DNA of 64,000 bases from Cyanophora paradoxa (lineage: Eukaryota; Glaucocystophyceae; Cyanophorales; Cyanophoraceae), in assembly GCA_004431415.1 (NCBI GenBank), contig QPMI01000039.1, positions 248,001 to 312,000 of the forward strand, in the 5' to 3' direction. Below the pieces are notes generated by a model. It was not told where the DNA came from, ran no database searches, and was given only the letters and a program-made list of their open reading frames with translations. Both the position numbers and the translations under genes were made by a program. Shown here piece by piece: positions 9,649-19,137 of the stretch (its first letter is position 1; each line of letters begins with the position of its first letter).

Positions 9649-9924
9649 CGACCTAATTTCAGTGCGCCTTCGCTCTCGGTATTTTCGGTCGTTGTCCAGT
9701 TTTCGTTCAGGGTGTGCAAGATTATATTGACGGGAGACAGCAATCTGCCGCTGCCGGTATTCTGGATTTTCATGGTATCGCTTTCGCTGCAGCTCTGCAC
9801 GTCTTTTGCGTCTCTCTGCAAGTATCTCTGGCGTAACCTCAGTACGTATGTGCACGGGCTTCTCGATATTCTTGCGAGGCCTGCCTCGTGGACGGGAAGC
9901 AGTCGTGAATTCAGCACTGTCCAT
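9607..9924 (-). CDS. Small basic AT-hook protein
   Basis: 105 aa with ATG at 9924. Residues 10-19 form an AT-hook (RPRGRPRKN). The rest is a highly charged Arg/Lys/Glu helix with repeated RKRY- and RQY-like units (RYHENPEYRQ, RKYRERRRTE). The segment after the hook (EVTPEILAERRKRR) matches the small basic proteins of the inner element (KVTPEILLLRREKH in the gene at 21832), so the two elements share this family. The likely role is DNA binding, in virion packaging or transcription, which is inference. Confidence 0.7.
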   Translation of the reverse strand: MDSAEFTTASRPRGRPRKNIEKPVHIRTEVTPEILAERRKRRAELQRKRYHENPEYRQRQIAVSRQYNLAHPERKLDNDRKYRERRRTEIRSLIAAGIVSSDLTA

Positions 9925-10025
9925 TATGAGTGGGTCTGTGATTGATATATAGGAAAGAAATTCGAGAAACGTTTATGGCGCGTTCAAATCGAAAAAATAA
10001 ATCGTAGCGGTTTATATAAAGCAAA
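9925..10025. promoter_or_regulatory. Short divergent intergenic region with TATA-like boxes
   Basis: About 100 bp separate the AT-hook gene (leftward) from the gene at 10026 (rightward). A TATA-like tttatataaa lies at 10011-10020, five bases before the ATG. Near 9935-9950, gattgatatatagg could serve the leftward gene. Confidence 0.45.
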
Positions 10026-10292
10026 ATGCCAGGAACAATTCGATTTGGAAAGTACCGAGGAGAGACTCACCTTAAGGTAGTTTTAACCGATCCAAAATAT
10101 GCCGAATGGTTAATGTCTTGGGACCATCTCCGTGAATACGATAAAAGGGAATTGCAGCGGGCTTTTGAGATTTGTCAATTAGAAGATGCGACTCTGCATC
10201 AGCGACGTCCTACAGTTGAACTGCCTGATCTGCCGGACTTTACAGTCGAATCCTCCGGCCACCCATTGCATTCTTCATCTGAGAACTCGTAG
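10026..10292 (+). CDS. Small protein with ExoX C-terminal-like (FGKYRG) motif
   Basis: 88 aa. The N-terminal half reads IRFGKYRGETHLKVVLTDPK followed by YAEWLMSW. This matches the FGKYKG...D..Y..WL pattern of the small domain found at the C-terminus of exonuclease X-like proteins and as stand-alone phage and viral proteins (DUF3820-like). The function of the stand-alone domain is not settled; nucleic-acid binding is a guess. The 3' end overlaps the convergent gene at 10240-10878 by 53 nt. Confidence 0.6.
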   Translation: MPGTIRFGKYRGETHLKVVLTDPKYAEWLMSWDHLREYDKRELQRAFEICQLEDATLHQRRPTVELPDLPDFTVESSGHPLHSSSENS

Positions 10293-10878
10293 TGTTGGAC
10301 TCAGACACATAGGGCGTAGCTGGCTTTACTTCGGCAGAGTCAAGCGATTGCTCAGCTTTGCCTTTTTCGTTTTTCAGATACCGCAAATCCGGCACGTCCA
10401 TGGGTCTGTGCTTAAACATCTCGCTTCGCAGCATCTCCCGAATTTTTGCGCGTTCTTGCTTCTCTTTTACATACGATTCGATATTAGCCGATCGAGCCTC
10501 GAGATCTCGCAATTTAGCTGTTAGTTCCTCGATCTGACTCTTTGACACCGTTGGCTGTCTAATCTTCGGTCCTGAATAACGCGATTCAGATGCCATTGCT
10601 TGTATAATTCTAGCAGCATCCTCATCGATATCGGACTGCATTTCGTTTACAGTTTTAGCCTGGGCGTGACGGTCATCGGTTGCACTGGCATTAGCAGCTG
10701 CGGAGGCGATCGTTTTAGCTACGGGTGCATTTAGGCGGGGGTCACTAGCTAGCTCACCGCTAGGATTAGCAACAGCTGCGCCTTCAGTCGAGCCACTTTC
10801 AATCAGTGGGGCGTTCGGCTCAGATATATTAACCTTGCGTCGTTCACGATAGCCCTTTTTAGGAATCCCGCGACTCAT
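10240..10878 (-). CDS. Uncharacterised protein with coiled coil, next to the packaging ATPase
   Basis: 212 aa with ATG at 10878. Basic N-terminus (MSRGIPKKGYRERRKVN), an Ala/Ser-rich linker, then a long coiled coil at about 115-165 (SKSQIEELTAKLRDLEARSA). It is transcribed leftward with the ATPase, capsid and minor capsid genes, so it is likely a late virion protein. Family not recognised. Confidence 0.6.
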   Translation of the reverse strand: MSRGIPKKGYRERRKVNISEPNAPLIESGSTEGAAVANPSGELASDPRLNAPVAKTIASAAANASATDDRHAQAKTVNEMQSDIDEDAARIIQAMASESRYSGPKIRQPTVSKSQIEELTAKLRDLEARSANIESYVKEKQERAKIREMLRSEMFKHRPMDVPDLRYLKNEKGKAEQSLDSAEVKPATPYVSESNTTSSQMKNAMGGRRIRL

Positions 10879-10887
10879 CTTATTTTC

Positions 10888-11631
10888 TTAAGCTAAGATT
10901 TTAAAACGCTTCTTTTTGGGATGAACAGGCGTTGAATTTTCTTTCTTAGGCTCTTCTTGTCTTAGCCATTTAGTAAAACGAAAGCTCTTATCTTCAACAG
11001 CTTTATCAACGTACCAGGCCGTATCATACTTAGTTCCATCCAGGACTAGGCACTGATAATCATGCGCCCAAGTCTCGAACAAGGCGATGAACTTATCTTT
11101 TGGGAGATGACTGAACTCTCTATAGATCGCCTCGAGCTCGGTATGATTAGAATAACTAAAGAAAAAGCAGTAATCGCTGTTTGATCTTATAGATTGACTA
11201 AGAGCTGTTAGCTTTTGCGTCATAAGAATCGTACTTATATTAAAATGGCGGCCCTGCGTAAAAAGTCGATTTACAGCCTTGCTGTTTCGCAGATCAACAG
11301 TTTCAGAGGCGGCAACTAGATCGTCCAATACAAGCAATATCTGCGGTGCTTTCTCTTTGTTTTCGATCAGCTTTCGCTGTGAATCAATGATTTCTGCAAC
11401 TATGGCGGGTTGAAAATCGTCGTAAAGCTCTTTAGTTATTGCAGAGTATTCACCATTGAATTTGGTGGCAGTGAAAACGACGACTCGGTTGATCTTTGAA
11501 TACAGCAGTCGAAGCAGATGCTTTGTGCAATAGAACGATTTGCCGCTATTGGACTTCGATATAAATAGGGCTTTGAAAGGGACCCTCATGTCTCCCGGCT
11601 GGAACTGTGCGAGCTCTTGAGACTGATCCAT
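10888..11631 (-). CDS. FtsK/HerA-type genome-packaging ATPase
   Basis: About 247 aa from the ATG at 11631; the frame stays open to a TTG at 11688. P-loop Walker A is SKSNSGKS, followed by a helix (FYCTKHLLRLL). Walker B is ILLVLDDLVAA about 80 residues later, then a conserved STILMTQKLTALSQSIRSNS segment typical of the A32/HerA packaging ATPases of NCLDVs, PLVs and Polintons. The expected role is pumping the genome into the capsid. It sits 5 bp from the capsid-gene stop, in the usual order ATPase, MCP, mCP. The short N-terminus is normal for this family. Confidence 0.9.
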   Translation of the reverse strand: MDQSQELAQFQPGDMRVPFKALFISKSNSGKSFYCTKHLLRLLYSKINRVVVFTATKFNGEYSAITKELYDDFQPAIVAEIIDSQRKLIENKEKAPQILLVLDDLVAASETVDLRNSKAVNRLFTQGRHFNISTILMTQKLTALSQSIRSNSDYCFFFSYSNHTELEAIYREFSHLPKDKFIALFETWAHDYQCLVLDGTKYDTAWYVDKAVEDKSFRFTKWLRQEEPKKENSTPVHPKKKRFKILA

Positions 11632-11693
11632 CAAAAAATTAACTACCGAGATTCGCAGGCGCAGCCAAGGCAGCTTGTCTGACGACAATTCGA

Positions 11694-12500
11694 CTAGAGG
11701 TTCACCTTGCGAAGGCCCGCAGCATCAACAATTAGGACAGTGTGCAGGAGAGCGCGAACCTGGACGTAAATCTTGTTGTTTGCATCGTAAGCGGCAGGAT
11801 TCATGATATTCAGGAAGCAGCTGCTGCTGTTGGTGAGATCCACGAAACCAGTTTGAGCTGCATTTCGGATCGATTTATCCCCACTAATGCAAAATGGCAA
11901 TCCACTCAGAACATATCTGTTAAGAGGCGCGTCGAGATTCGAGCACTTGAACACATCAGCAATGAGCTCAGCACCTTGCAAGAGTGGCACAGGCTCGTTA
12001 GAATAAAGTCGCTGGCCATTCAATTCGCAGGAAATAGTTATGTCACGAGCATTGGCCTCAGTTTTAAGGACACTGTGTTTTCCATCAGTTTGGTTCATAT
12101 TTGTCTGCTTGCGAATGCTAACAAAAAGGCCATAGCAGAGCCCACTGATCTGCGACAGATTAATCCGGGTAGGTGCACCAGCCCCTGCATAGGTGATCGA
12201 GTCAGCATCAACCCAGCCAACCTCAGTGGCAGGAATGGCGATTCCAGACGATTTGACTTTTTCAATAACCTGTGCAAAAGTAGCCTCATCAACGTTGATG
12301 CAGTGAGCTATAATCTTTGGATTCGATAGCTCGGGATTGGCAGGAGTGACAGTGAGGACATTGGGGGTTATATTCTGGCCAATGTTTGCAGGGGATGCAG
12401 CGGCAGCTCCTACGCTCCCGAGTCCATCATCTTTAGAGGCATCACCGTTTGCGGCATATTCTGCTACAAACCTACCACCATAGCTGGTCTCAACGAGAGT
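11694..12500 (-). pseudogene. Major capsid protein gene, 3' part (interrupted)
   Basis: 268 codons encode the second jelly roll and C-terminus of the double-jelly-roll capsid protein (SGLCYGLFVSIRKQ, then PLNRYVLSGLPFCISGDKS). The open frame upstream of 12500 comes from inserted GC-rich DNA and is not capsid. Counting one copy of the 7-bp duplication, it lies exactly in frame with the 5' part at 14345-15007; together they give about 489 residues, a normal PLV/Polinton capsid length. Everything but the insertion looks intact. Confidence 0.88.
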
Positions 12501-12507
12501 GACGGGG
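12501..12507. repeat. 7-bp target-site duplication, left copy (gacgggg)
   Basis: gacgggg occurs here and again at 14345-14351, flanking the GC-rich insertion in the capsid gene. One copy belongs to the capsid reading frame. Confidence 0.75.
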
Positions 12508-14351
12508 GGGTACGGAAAATTTGCGGACAGCGCGACGATTACGGCAGCGCGGCGGGCCAGGCTTCCCACCCGTGGGTGCCTGATAACGCCGTGTGTCAAG
12601 CTGCTCGGAAAGTCGCGCGCCAGCTCCACCCGACCCCCGTAGACCGACAACGCTAGCCAGCCCAGCCGAGCGCGAGCCGACAGCCGACGCGGGCACCTTA
12701 CCATCCAGCATCACTGCCGAAGCCGACAGCCCGCCCCCGGAGCGACGTGGAGCCCCGCCGACCTCGCCATGACGCCGACGCTTTTTGAATATCAAGGACC
12801 TTGCCCGCGCCCCGCGCGGGACATACGGATAGCGCGCTGCCACCCTAGATCTTCCGCATAACGTCGCAGTCCTAAAGCGTTGAGCGACCACCTCGACTTC
12901 GCCCGAGCTCCCGCCATCGCCGCCCGGCCACCCACACGCCGCCCGCCGCATAGCCGATGCCCGATGACCGCCAGCTCTCTAAGATGACGCACCCGCCGTC
13001 GACGTCGCGCGCCGCCGCCACTAGTACTGTCCCTCGAATGCCGCCGTCATGCTGCAGGCGCCGCGCGCGCCGCCCCATCCTTACAGAACGTGCTCGCGCG
13101 CCTGCAGATCTCGACCTGCATCTTGACCTCTCTCCTCCGCCTCGAGCTCGCCGCGCGACGGGGCCGTCGGCGCCGTCCGATGTACAACTACGGCGGGGTG
13201 CGCCCACGCCCAACTCCCTAGCGCCCCGCGCCGGTCCCCCCCCGCCCAGAGCCCAGGCCCCGCGGGCCCACGCCCCCGCCCCCTCTCCCCCGGCCTGGGC
13301 CCAAAGGGCGCCCACCCGGACTCCTCCTCCCCGAGGCCGGTACAGAGACGTGTACGCTCGGTCCCCCCCCCGGAGCCAGACGAGGCTCGCCCGGACCCGG
13401 CCTCCAAGCCGGCCCCTGCCGCCGGTGCCAGCGCCCCGCCCCCGCCCCCCGGCTCCAGCGCCCCGCCCCGCCCTCCGGCTCCAGCGCCCCGCCCCCGCCA
13501 TCCGGCTCCAGCGCCCCGCCCCTGCCCTCCGGCTCCAGCGTCCCGCCCCGCCCTCCGGCTCCAGCGCTCCGCCCCCGCCCCCCGGCTCCAGCGCCCCGCC
13601 CCGCCCTCCGGCTCCAGCGCCCCGCCCCTACCCTCCGGCTCCAGTGCCCCGCCCCCGCCCCCCGGCTCCAGCGCCCCGCCCCCGCCCTCCGGCTCCAGCG
13701 CTCCGCCCCCGCCCCCCGGCTCCAGCGCCCCGCCCCGCCCTCCGGCTCCAGCGCCCCGCCCCCGCCCTCCGGCTCCAGTGCCCCGCCCCCGCCCTCCGGC
13801 TTCAGCGCCCCGCCCCCCCCCCTCCGGCTCCAGCGCCCCGTCCCCACCCTCTCCAGCGCCCCGTCCCCACCCTCTCCAGCGCCCGTCCCCACCCTCTCCA
13901 GCGCCCGCCCCCGCCCTCCGCCCCCCCCCAGCGCCCCGCTCCCGCCGCCCCCAGCGCCCTGCCCCCGCCGCCCTCCAGCGCCCTGCCCCGACCCTCAGCG
14001 CCCCGCCCCGCTCCCGGCCCGTCACCCTCCCGCCCGCCCCGCCCCGCCCGCCCCCAGCTCCCCGACCCCAGCGCCTCACCCCCGCCATGTACCCCACTCC
14101 CTGCCCAGCGCTCCGCGTACTCCGTGTCCCCCTCCCTACGCCTCGCCCCCCGCCAACCCCCAGCACCCCGTGCGCCTCGCCTTCCCCCTCCCCTCCTTTT
14201 CCACAGGACCAAGGACACCAACGCATCAGGCCCTCCTCAAGCCGCAGATCGATAGCTCACAGCTAGGATAAGATAGCAGGACGTCTTCCCTCTATGCCGC
14301 AGAGCCTCAGAGCTAGCCTAGGCGCCCCCCCAGTCGATGAAAGCGACGGGG
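12508..14351. mobile_element. 1.84-kb GC-rich insertion in the capsid gene
   Basis: The insert is strongly GC-rich, like the host DNA and unlike the flanking capsid gene. It is bounded by the gacgggg duplication, counting the right copy as part of the insert. Its left half is non-repetitive; its right half is a Pro-coding minisatellite. I see no terminal inverted repeats, poly-A tract or transposase. Neither end gives GT-AG on the capsid strand, so it is not an obvious spliceosomal intron. Possibilities are a non-autonomous transposon, a retro-inserted host fragment or filler DNA. Long ORFs on both strands (for example 12957-14255) are by-products of GC-rich repeats. Confidence 0.8.
13421..13860. 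repeat. GC-rich minisatellite, 26-27 bp unit
   Basis: Tandem units resemble ccggctccagcgccccgccc followed by a short C/G tail. There are roughly 15 or more copies, with unit length varying by one or two bases. Shorter C-rich repeats continue to about 14060. Confidence 0.85.
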
Positions 14352-15007
14352 CGGCTGTTGTTGTCCTTAATACGAACATTGCCCGGTTGGGCTTTTGCAA
14401 AAAAAAAGCTGGTCTCAACGAAGCCCTGGGCACGGTCACGGAACCAAACCTCCACAGACACCTCGCCTGATAGCGCACCAATTGGAAGCACTGAGCCCTC
14501 CCAGGGGCAGGGGATCTTTACACTGAAAATACCTCCAGCGCGATTGCTCCCCTGAGGTGGTGTTCCATGGAGCCAGCCACCGGATCGGTACTTCTTTTTG
14601 AGCTGAGCATCATCATTGAAAATCAGAGCGCTGTGAACAAGCCAGTCCTCGGGGACAATGTAGCTGTAGGAAGCATATTTGATTTCGATTCGCTTTACAA
14701 GAGCACCAACCGATCGCAAATAACCAGTGCGAACCAGGTCAGTGTCACCAGTAAATGCAGTCAACTCTGGAAGGGTGAACTGCAGTTCGAGCCCCTGAAG
14801 GAAATTGTACCGGGGCAGGAAATAAGTAACCCTCTTTCCGAAGCAGTCTCCATAGTCATTGCTTGGGTTGACAACAACACGCACAGGCTTTGTTTGGCTG
14901 GTTAGACCTAACATAAGCTCATTGTTCATGAAAAAGTCCTTAGCTTCCTGCGGAGTTGTCAGGAGCTCCTTGAGGCCGAGCCGCTGCAAATTTTGAGTAA
15001 CATCCAT
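14345..15007 (-). pseudogene. Major capsid protein gene, 5' part (interrupted)
   Basis: 221 codons from ATG at 15007. It encodes the first jelly roll of a Polinton/PLV double-jelly-roll capsid protein (QTKPVRVVVNPSNDYGDCFG, GLELQFTLPELTAFTGDTDL, VEVWFRDRAQGF). Translation enters the insertion after the 7-bp repeat and stops within about 10 codons, at 14318. A truncated protein lacking the second jelly roll could not form the trimeric capsomer. A TATA-like motif lies directly upstream. Confidence 0.9.
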
Positions 15008-15010
15008 CGA

Positions 15011-15020
15011 TTTATATAAT
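15011..15020 (-). promoter_or_regulatory. TATA-like motif before the capsid gene
   Basis: On the minus strand attatataaa lies three bases before the capsid ATG. Similar motifs touch the starts at 10026 and 49349, suggesting a common class of promoter with a very short leader. This is inference. Confidence 0.5.
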
Positions 15021-15051
15021 TGCAGTGAAAGAAAATAATTTGGAGCTTAGC

Positions 15052-16007
15052 TCAGTTTGACGAATTGATCCAAGGATATGTCTTCGATCTTTTCTGGAGC
15101 TGAAGCTTTGCGAGCTCGTAGACAACATCACCATTGGGTTCGTCTGGACCATAACGAATTTCGAGAATAAATGACACAGGAGCTCCATTTAAATCAGCGA
15201 TTCGCTGCATAAAATCGTAAATCTCAATAGTCACAGAGTAGAGGTCCAGCTTTGAATAAACATACTTGTACAAAGGAGTTGCTTCAGTTGAATCAAAGTA
15301 TGCTATCTCGCCTGGACGAAGGCTGTTTGGAATGCTAATTTTGGCAAAGAAGCCAGGTATTGAAGTATTGGGCATACTGACAAGGTCACCAATTTCAGGA
15401 ATGCGTAGGAGCACATGATCATCGGAGTGACATCAGGCTCATAAGCGCCTGCTATATATTCAGTATTTATAGATAATGTCTTTGACCGAATCGGTAGAAT
15501 TGATCGCAGCCCTAGAAGCTTTGCAGTTCGCTGAGCCCTTGCAACGGCCTGGTAGTTTCTGACTTCCCGCCCACCCTGGTTCGTTGGCAACATCAGAGCA
15601 ATAAAGAACTCGAAGTTAGCTGTGAACCCTATTAATTTGATCGCTGAATTATACGTGCACGTGATACCTGTTCCCGTCAACCTTTCGTTTATCTCTGTCA
15701 CAAGCGAGGTGACGTCGTAATTTCCAGGTGGAATTGCAATGTTATTCCAGGCTCCAAAGCCGGCCTGAGGTGGGTCGGGTCCTTCATTAGTAGGATCATA
15801 TTTGCACCAATATATGTAGGTGTCAAAGACCAAATCCTCTGCTGGATCGAGTACATCAATTGTGCTCATTGTGTTGGGGATCTCAGCTGATACCAAGCGC
15901 ACGGCTTTCACATCCTGATAAACTTTAGGCAGTCTTACTTTAAATTTCGAGGTGGATGTCAGCTCCTCCGCTTGGTGACTTGCAATGCAGACGTAGTCCG
16001 TAGGCAT
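15052..16007 (-). pseudogene. Minor capsid (penton) protein, frameshifted
   Basis: The 5' frame (16007 to about 15420) begins MPTDYVCIASHQAEEL and contains VKAVRLVSAEIPNTMST, the pattern of the single-jelly-roll minor capsid/penton proteins of PLVs and adintoviruses. The 3' part continues in another frame (LLRIPEIGDLVSMPNTSIPG to the stop at 15052). A one-base loss near 15414-15421 explains the break. The full product would be about 318 aa. It lies just upstream of the capsid gene in the transcription direction, as usual. It could be real decay or a sequencing error. Confidence 0.75.
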
Positions 16008-16034
16008 CTTTTTTATATCAGTTAGAGAATAAAA
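16008..16034. promoter_or_regulatory. Divergent promoter between two minor-capsid-like genes
   Basis: Only 27 bp separate the ATGs of the leftward gene ending at 16007 and the rightward gene starting at 16035. The region reads tttatatca-gttagag-aataaaa, giving A/T-rich TATA-like elements for both directions. Confidence 0.4.
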
Positions 16035-16709
16035 ATGCGACTTACCTTTGACAGCAGAGACAGAAGGCCAATCGATTCCGAGGCAAACTTTGTGCTCGAA
16101 ATCAATGAACCTATAATCAATCCAGTTGCTGTTCGACTTACCCAGTGTGAGTTCGCGAACAGCCTTTACACCAGCATTAAAGATGAGTATCTTTCGATCA
16201 CCTTTCCCTACATTGGGACAGAAAATCTGGCGGTTTTTGAGCCTGGCATAATTACTACTGCAAATCTGGGCGAAACAGATATGTATAACTTTGGCCTATC
16301 GTTTAAATTTGAAGTAGAAGGGATCGTAATTGCTTATTTCAAATTGTTTCGGGACCCAGAGACACTGAAGATGTCTGCCTATTGCAACCGTTCCTGCACA
16401 CTGACCTGCCAGTTCAAAGCTCTATCAAATCTGCTCGGGCTGAACCGAAATGAGCCCCTCCAGCTGTCTCCTATTGTGCTTGAAGGGCCACAAAGACCAG
16501 TTACTGCCGCTGAGCGGTATCTGGAGGTAGCTGGCATTCCAGTAACACCTGCACACCCTGAGTACGGCATCGATTTCACCGAAAGAATGCGGAGTGAGCC
16601 ACTTGGTTATGCTGTCGAATTTCCAAAGATAATCGACATGAACAGCGACCAGTACCTCTTCCTTGTCTGCGAAGAGCTACGGCCATTTGCTTCAAAGCTT
16701 CACACATAA
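16035..16709 (+). pseudogene. Second minor-capsid-like protein, 3' truncated by the inner element
   Basis: 224 codons. The start (MRLTFDSRDRRPI, then PVAVRLTQCEFANSLYTS) resembles the start of the neighbouring minor capsid gene (VKAVRLVSAEIPNT). The rest has the beta-rich character of a jelly roll and ends around DQYLFLVCEELRPFASKLH. The stop codon lies inside the hairpin of the inner element (from 16702), so the original C-terminus is lost. It is either a second penton-type protein or another structural protein of the virion. Confidence 0.65.
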
Positions 16710-16786
16710 AGAAATACAAATTTAAATCCCTCCGCTTCGCGCTTCGCGCTTCGCTCCTGGATTTAAATTTGTATTTCTTTATGTGT
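16702..16786. repeat. Terminal hairpin (perfect 28-bp stem, 29-nt GC-rich loop)
   Basis: 16702-16729 begins acacataaagaaatac and is the exact reverse complement of 16759-16786. The loop 16730-16758 is built from cgcttcg units. This is what an unfolded covalently closed hairpin telomere looks like. A second, related hairpin with the same outer bases (acacataaaga) is at 62737-62807. Confidence 0.92.
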
Positions 16787-17200
16787 AAATTAATCGAAAA
16801 TATTTAAAAAATAAATCAAAATTTTTAATAAAATCATTTAAATTTAAATAAATTCGATTAAATTAATTGGTATAATATCAATTAAATTATGATTTTATGA
16901 AATTTATATAAATGTTTGATAAATTACGTATTTCTCAATTGATTCAATGATATAAACGCGATTAATTTGTATTTAAATGTAAAATACGTATTTTGCGATT
17001 GATATAAACGCGATTAATATGTATTTTATGTAAAATCGATATAATCTCGATTGAAGGAACATAAATTTGTGATATAATCACGATTGAAGTAATCCACCGC
17101 CCATTCGATATAATCTCAATTGAAGGAACATGATTTTTGCGATATAATCATGATTGAAGCAATCCACCGCCCATTCTATCGTAAAACGCAAAAATTCACA
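16787..17200. repeat. AT-rich subterminal region with CGATATAATC repeats
   Basis: There is no ORF. It contains atataaacgcgattaat twice and four units of cgatataatcncgattgaag (about 17037, 17072, 17107, 17140), alternating with ggaacat and aatccaccgcccattc. The same motif occurs near the end of the second element (62887-62965). The part before 16905 has no counterpart in the right arm. Confidence 0.8.
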
Positions 17201-17204
17201 CAGA

Positions 17205-18110
17205 GTTGCATTATGTCCAATTAAACAATCGTTGAGATTGCTGCGTATTTTGTAGGAAAGATCGTTACTGCATTATGTCCAATTAAACAATCGATGAGAT
17301 TGCAGCGTATTTTGTAGGAAAGATCGTTACTGCATCACGTCCAATTAAACAATCGTTGAGATTGCAGCGTATTTTGTAGGAAAGATCGTTACTGCATCAC
17401 GTCCAATTAAACAATCGATGAGATTGCAGCGTATTTTGTAGGAAAGATCGTTACTGCATCACGTCCAATTAAACAATCGATGAGATTGCAGCGTATTTTG
17501 TAGGAAAGATCGTTACTGCATCACGTCCAATTAAACAATCGTTGAGATTGCAGCGTATTTTGTAGGAAAGATCGTTACTGCATTATGTCCAATTAAACAA
17601 TCGATGAGATTGCAGCGTATTTTGTAGGAAAGATCGTTACTGCATCACGTCCAATTAAACAATCGTTGAGATTGCAGCGTATTTTGTAGGAAAGATCGTT
17701 ACTGCATTATGTCCAATTAAACAATCGATGAGATTGCAGCGTATTTTGTAGGAAAGATCGTTACTGCATCACGTCCAATTAAACAATCGTTGAGATTGCA
17801 GCGTATTTTGTAGGAAAGATCGTTACTGCATTATGTCCAATTAAACAATCGTTGAGATATCGGTTGAAAATAATTCACTCGTTACTGCATTATGTCCAAT
17901 TAAACAATCGATGAGATTGCTGTGTATTTTGTAGGAGAGATCGTTACTGCATTATGTCCAATTAAACAATCGATGAGATTGCTGTGTATTTTGTAGGAGA
18001 GATCGTTACTGCATTCTGTCCAATTAAACAATCGATGAGATTGCTGTGTGTTTTGTAGGAGAGATCGTTACTGCATTCTGTCCAATTAAACAATCGATGA
18101 GATATGGTTG
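17205..18110. repeat. Iteron array, 62-bp period, left arm
   Basis: Fifteen copies of TGCATNNNGTCCAATTAAAC followed by aatcgwtgagat, starting at 17209 and then every 62 bp (one interval of 59). The intervening sequence is mostly ttgcagcgtattttgtaggaaagatcgtta. The intervals are repeats themselves, so it is not a CRISPR. An origin, partition or telomere-binding site is plausible. Confidence 0.9.
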
Positions 18111-18590
18111 AGATTTTTACTGTATCAAAAATGACCTCAGAGTTGCATTACGTCCAATTAAACAATTGATAAAATGGGATTCTGTTTTTTACTGTTATAA
18201 AATTGTATCTGTGGTGCATTACGTCCAATTAAACAATTGATAAAATGGGATTCTGTTTTTTACTGTTATAAAATTGTATCTGTGGTGCATCACGTCCAAT
18301 TAAATAATCGTTGAGATTGCTGTGATAAAAATAATGAAAAAGGGACACTGAGTTGCATTGCGTCCGATTAAACAATTGATAAAATGGGATTCTGTTTTTT
18401 ACTGTTATAAAATTGTATCTGTGGTGCATCACGTCCAATTAAATAATCGTTGAGATTGCTGTGATAAAAATAATGAAAAAGGGACACTGAGTTGCATTGC
18501 GTCCGATTAAACAATTGATAAAATGGGATTCTGTTTTTTACTGTTATAAAATTGTATCTGTGCTGCATTATGTCCGATTGAGACACACCA
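18111..18590. repeat. Second iteron array, about 70-bp units, left arm
   Basis: Seven more core copies (18146, 18217, 18288, 18357, 18427, 18496, 18563), most separated by ttgataaaatgggattctg and tgttataaaattgtatctg. The last core is incomplete and touches the 3' end of the gene at 18592. Small ORFs here are produced by the repeats. Confidence 0.85.
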
Positions 18591-18591
18591 T

Positions 18592-19071
18592 TTACCGTCT
18601 CATATTACGACGTCTACGTATTTCAACTTCTGAGAATGTCTTAAAAATCTTGCATAATTCATTTTCGTGATCTGTGACATACCACATTCGATAACGTGGC
18701 TCGTATTTAGCGCCTTGCTTCTTCATGTATTTCCGTAAAGATGATTGCAAGAAAATACGTTTTTGTTCGAATTCGGGTAATCTCAGTTTGATATCACCAA
18801 CAAAGTATCGACGACGTACGATGTCGTAATAATTCGGCTCGAAAACCGTAGGGTCTATCGTCGCAAACTCTTTTAAGAGACGATGGTATTTATCCTCGAC
18901 ATAATAATGTTTCACATCGTATGCCCATTTCGCACCGTATCGCTCGATCTTATGCGCGTATTCCTCTGGATCTCCGATATCTAAGACATAAACACCGTAA
19001 TAATCCTTCGGTTCTGTGGTTGATCCACCGTAATACACAAATGGCTCCATTTCTGGTCTTTTTATTATCAT
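18592..19071 (-). CDS. DUF5710-like two-repeat protein, left-arm copy
   Basis: 159 aa, ATG at 19071. Two similar segments, RYGAKWAYDVKHYYVED (about 44-60) and KQGAKYEPRYRMWYVTD (about 117-134), match the 'GAkwd...kkWyv' pattern of DUF5710-like small domains often fused to primases and mobile-element proteins. The C-terminus is Arg-rich (EIRRRRNMRR). Likely nucleic-acid-related but unproven. It is the gene closest to the iteron arrays; the right-arm copy at 45840-46319 is identical in translation. Confidence 0.6.
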   Translation of the reverse strand: MIIKRPEMEPFVYYGGSTTEPKDYYGVYVLDIGDPEEYAHKIERYGAKWAYDVKHYYVEDKYHRLLKEFATIDPTVFEPNYYDIVRRRYFVGDIKLRLPEFEQKRIFLQSSLRKYMKKQGAKYEPRYRMWYVTDHENELCKIFKTFSEVEIRRRRNMRR

Positions 19072-19137
19072 AGATGTTTTCCCTTTAAGTAGTTTTGAAG
19101 GTTTTGAAGAAATTCACCACCCACTGATTGGTTAATA

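Noticed and set aside
12957-14255. Long ORFs on both strands in the capsid-gene insertion (up to 432 codons)
   Set aside because: They follow a GC-rich 26-27 bp minisatellite with few stop codons in any frame and have only Pro/Arg/Ala or Gly/Arg composition.
12508-14351. The capsid-gene insertion as a spliceosomal intron
   Set aside because: Neither end gives GT-AG on the capsid strand at the frame-restoring junction; the 7-bp duplication fits an insertion better. Not excluded without RNA data.
17205-18110. CRISPR array
   Set aside because: The intervals between cores are themselves repeated, the 62-bp period is tandem, there are no cas genes, and the context is eukaryotic or viral.
18229-18586. 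ORFs of 69 and 72 codons in the second iteron array (also 46325 and 46473)
   Set aside because: They are produced by the tandem repeats and differ only as the repeat units do.
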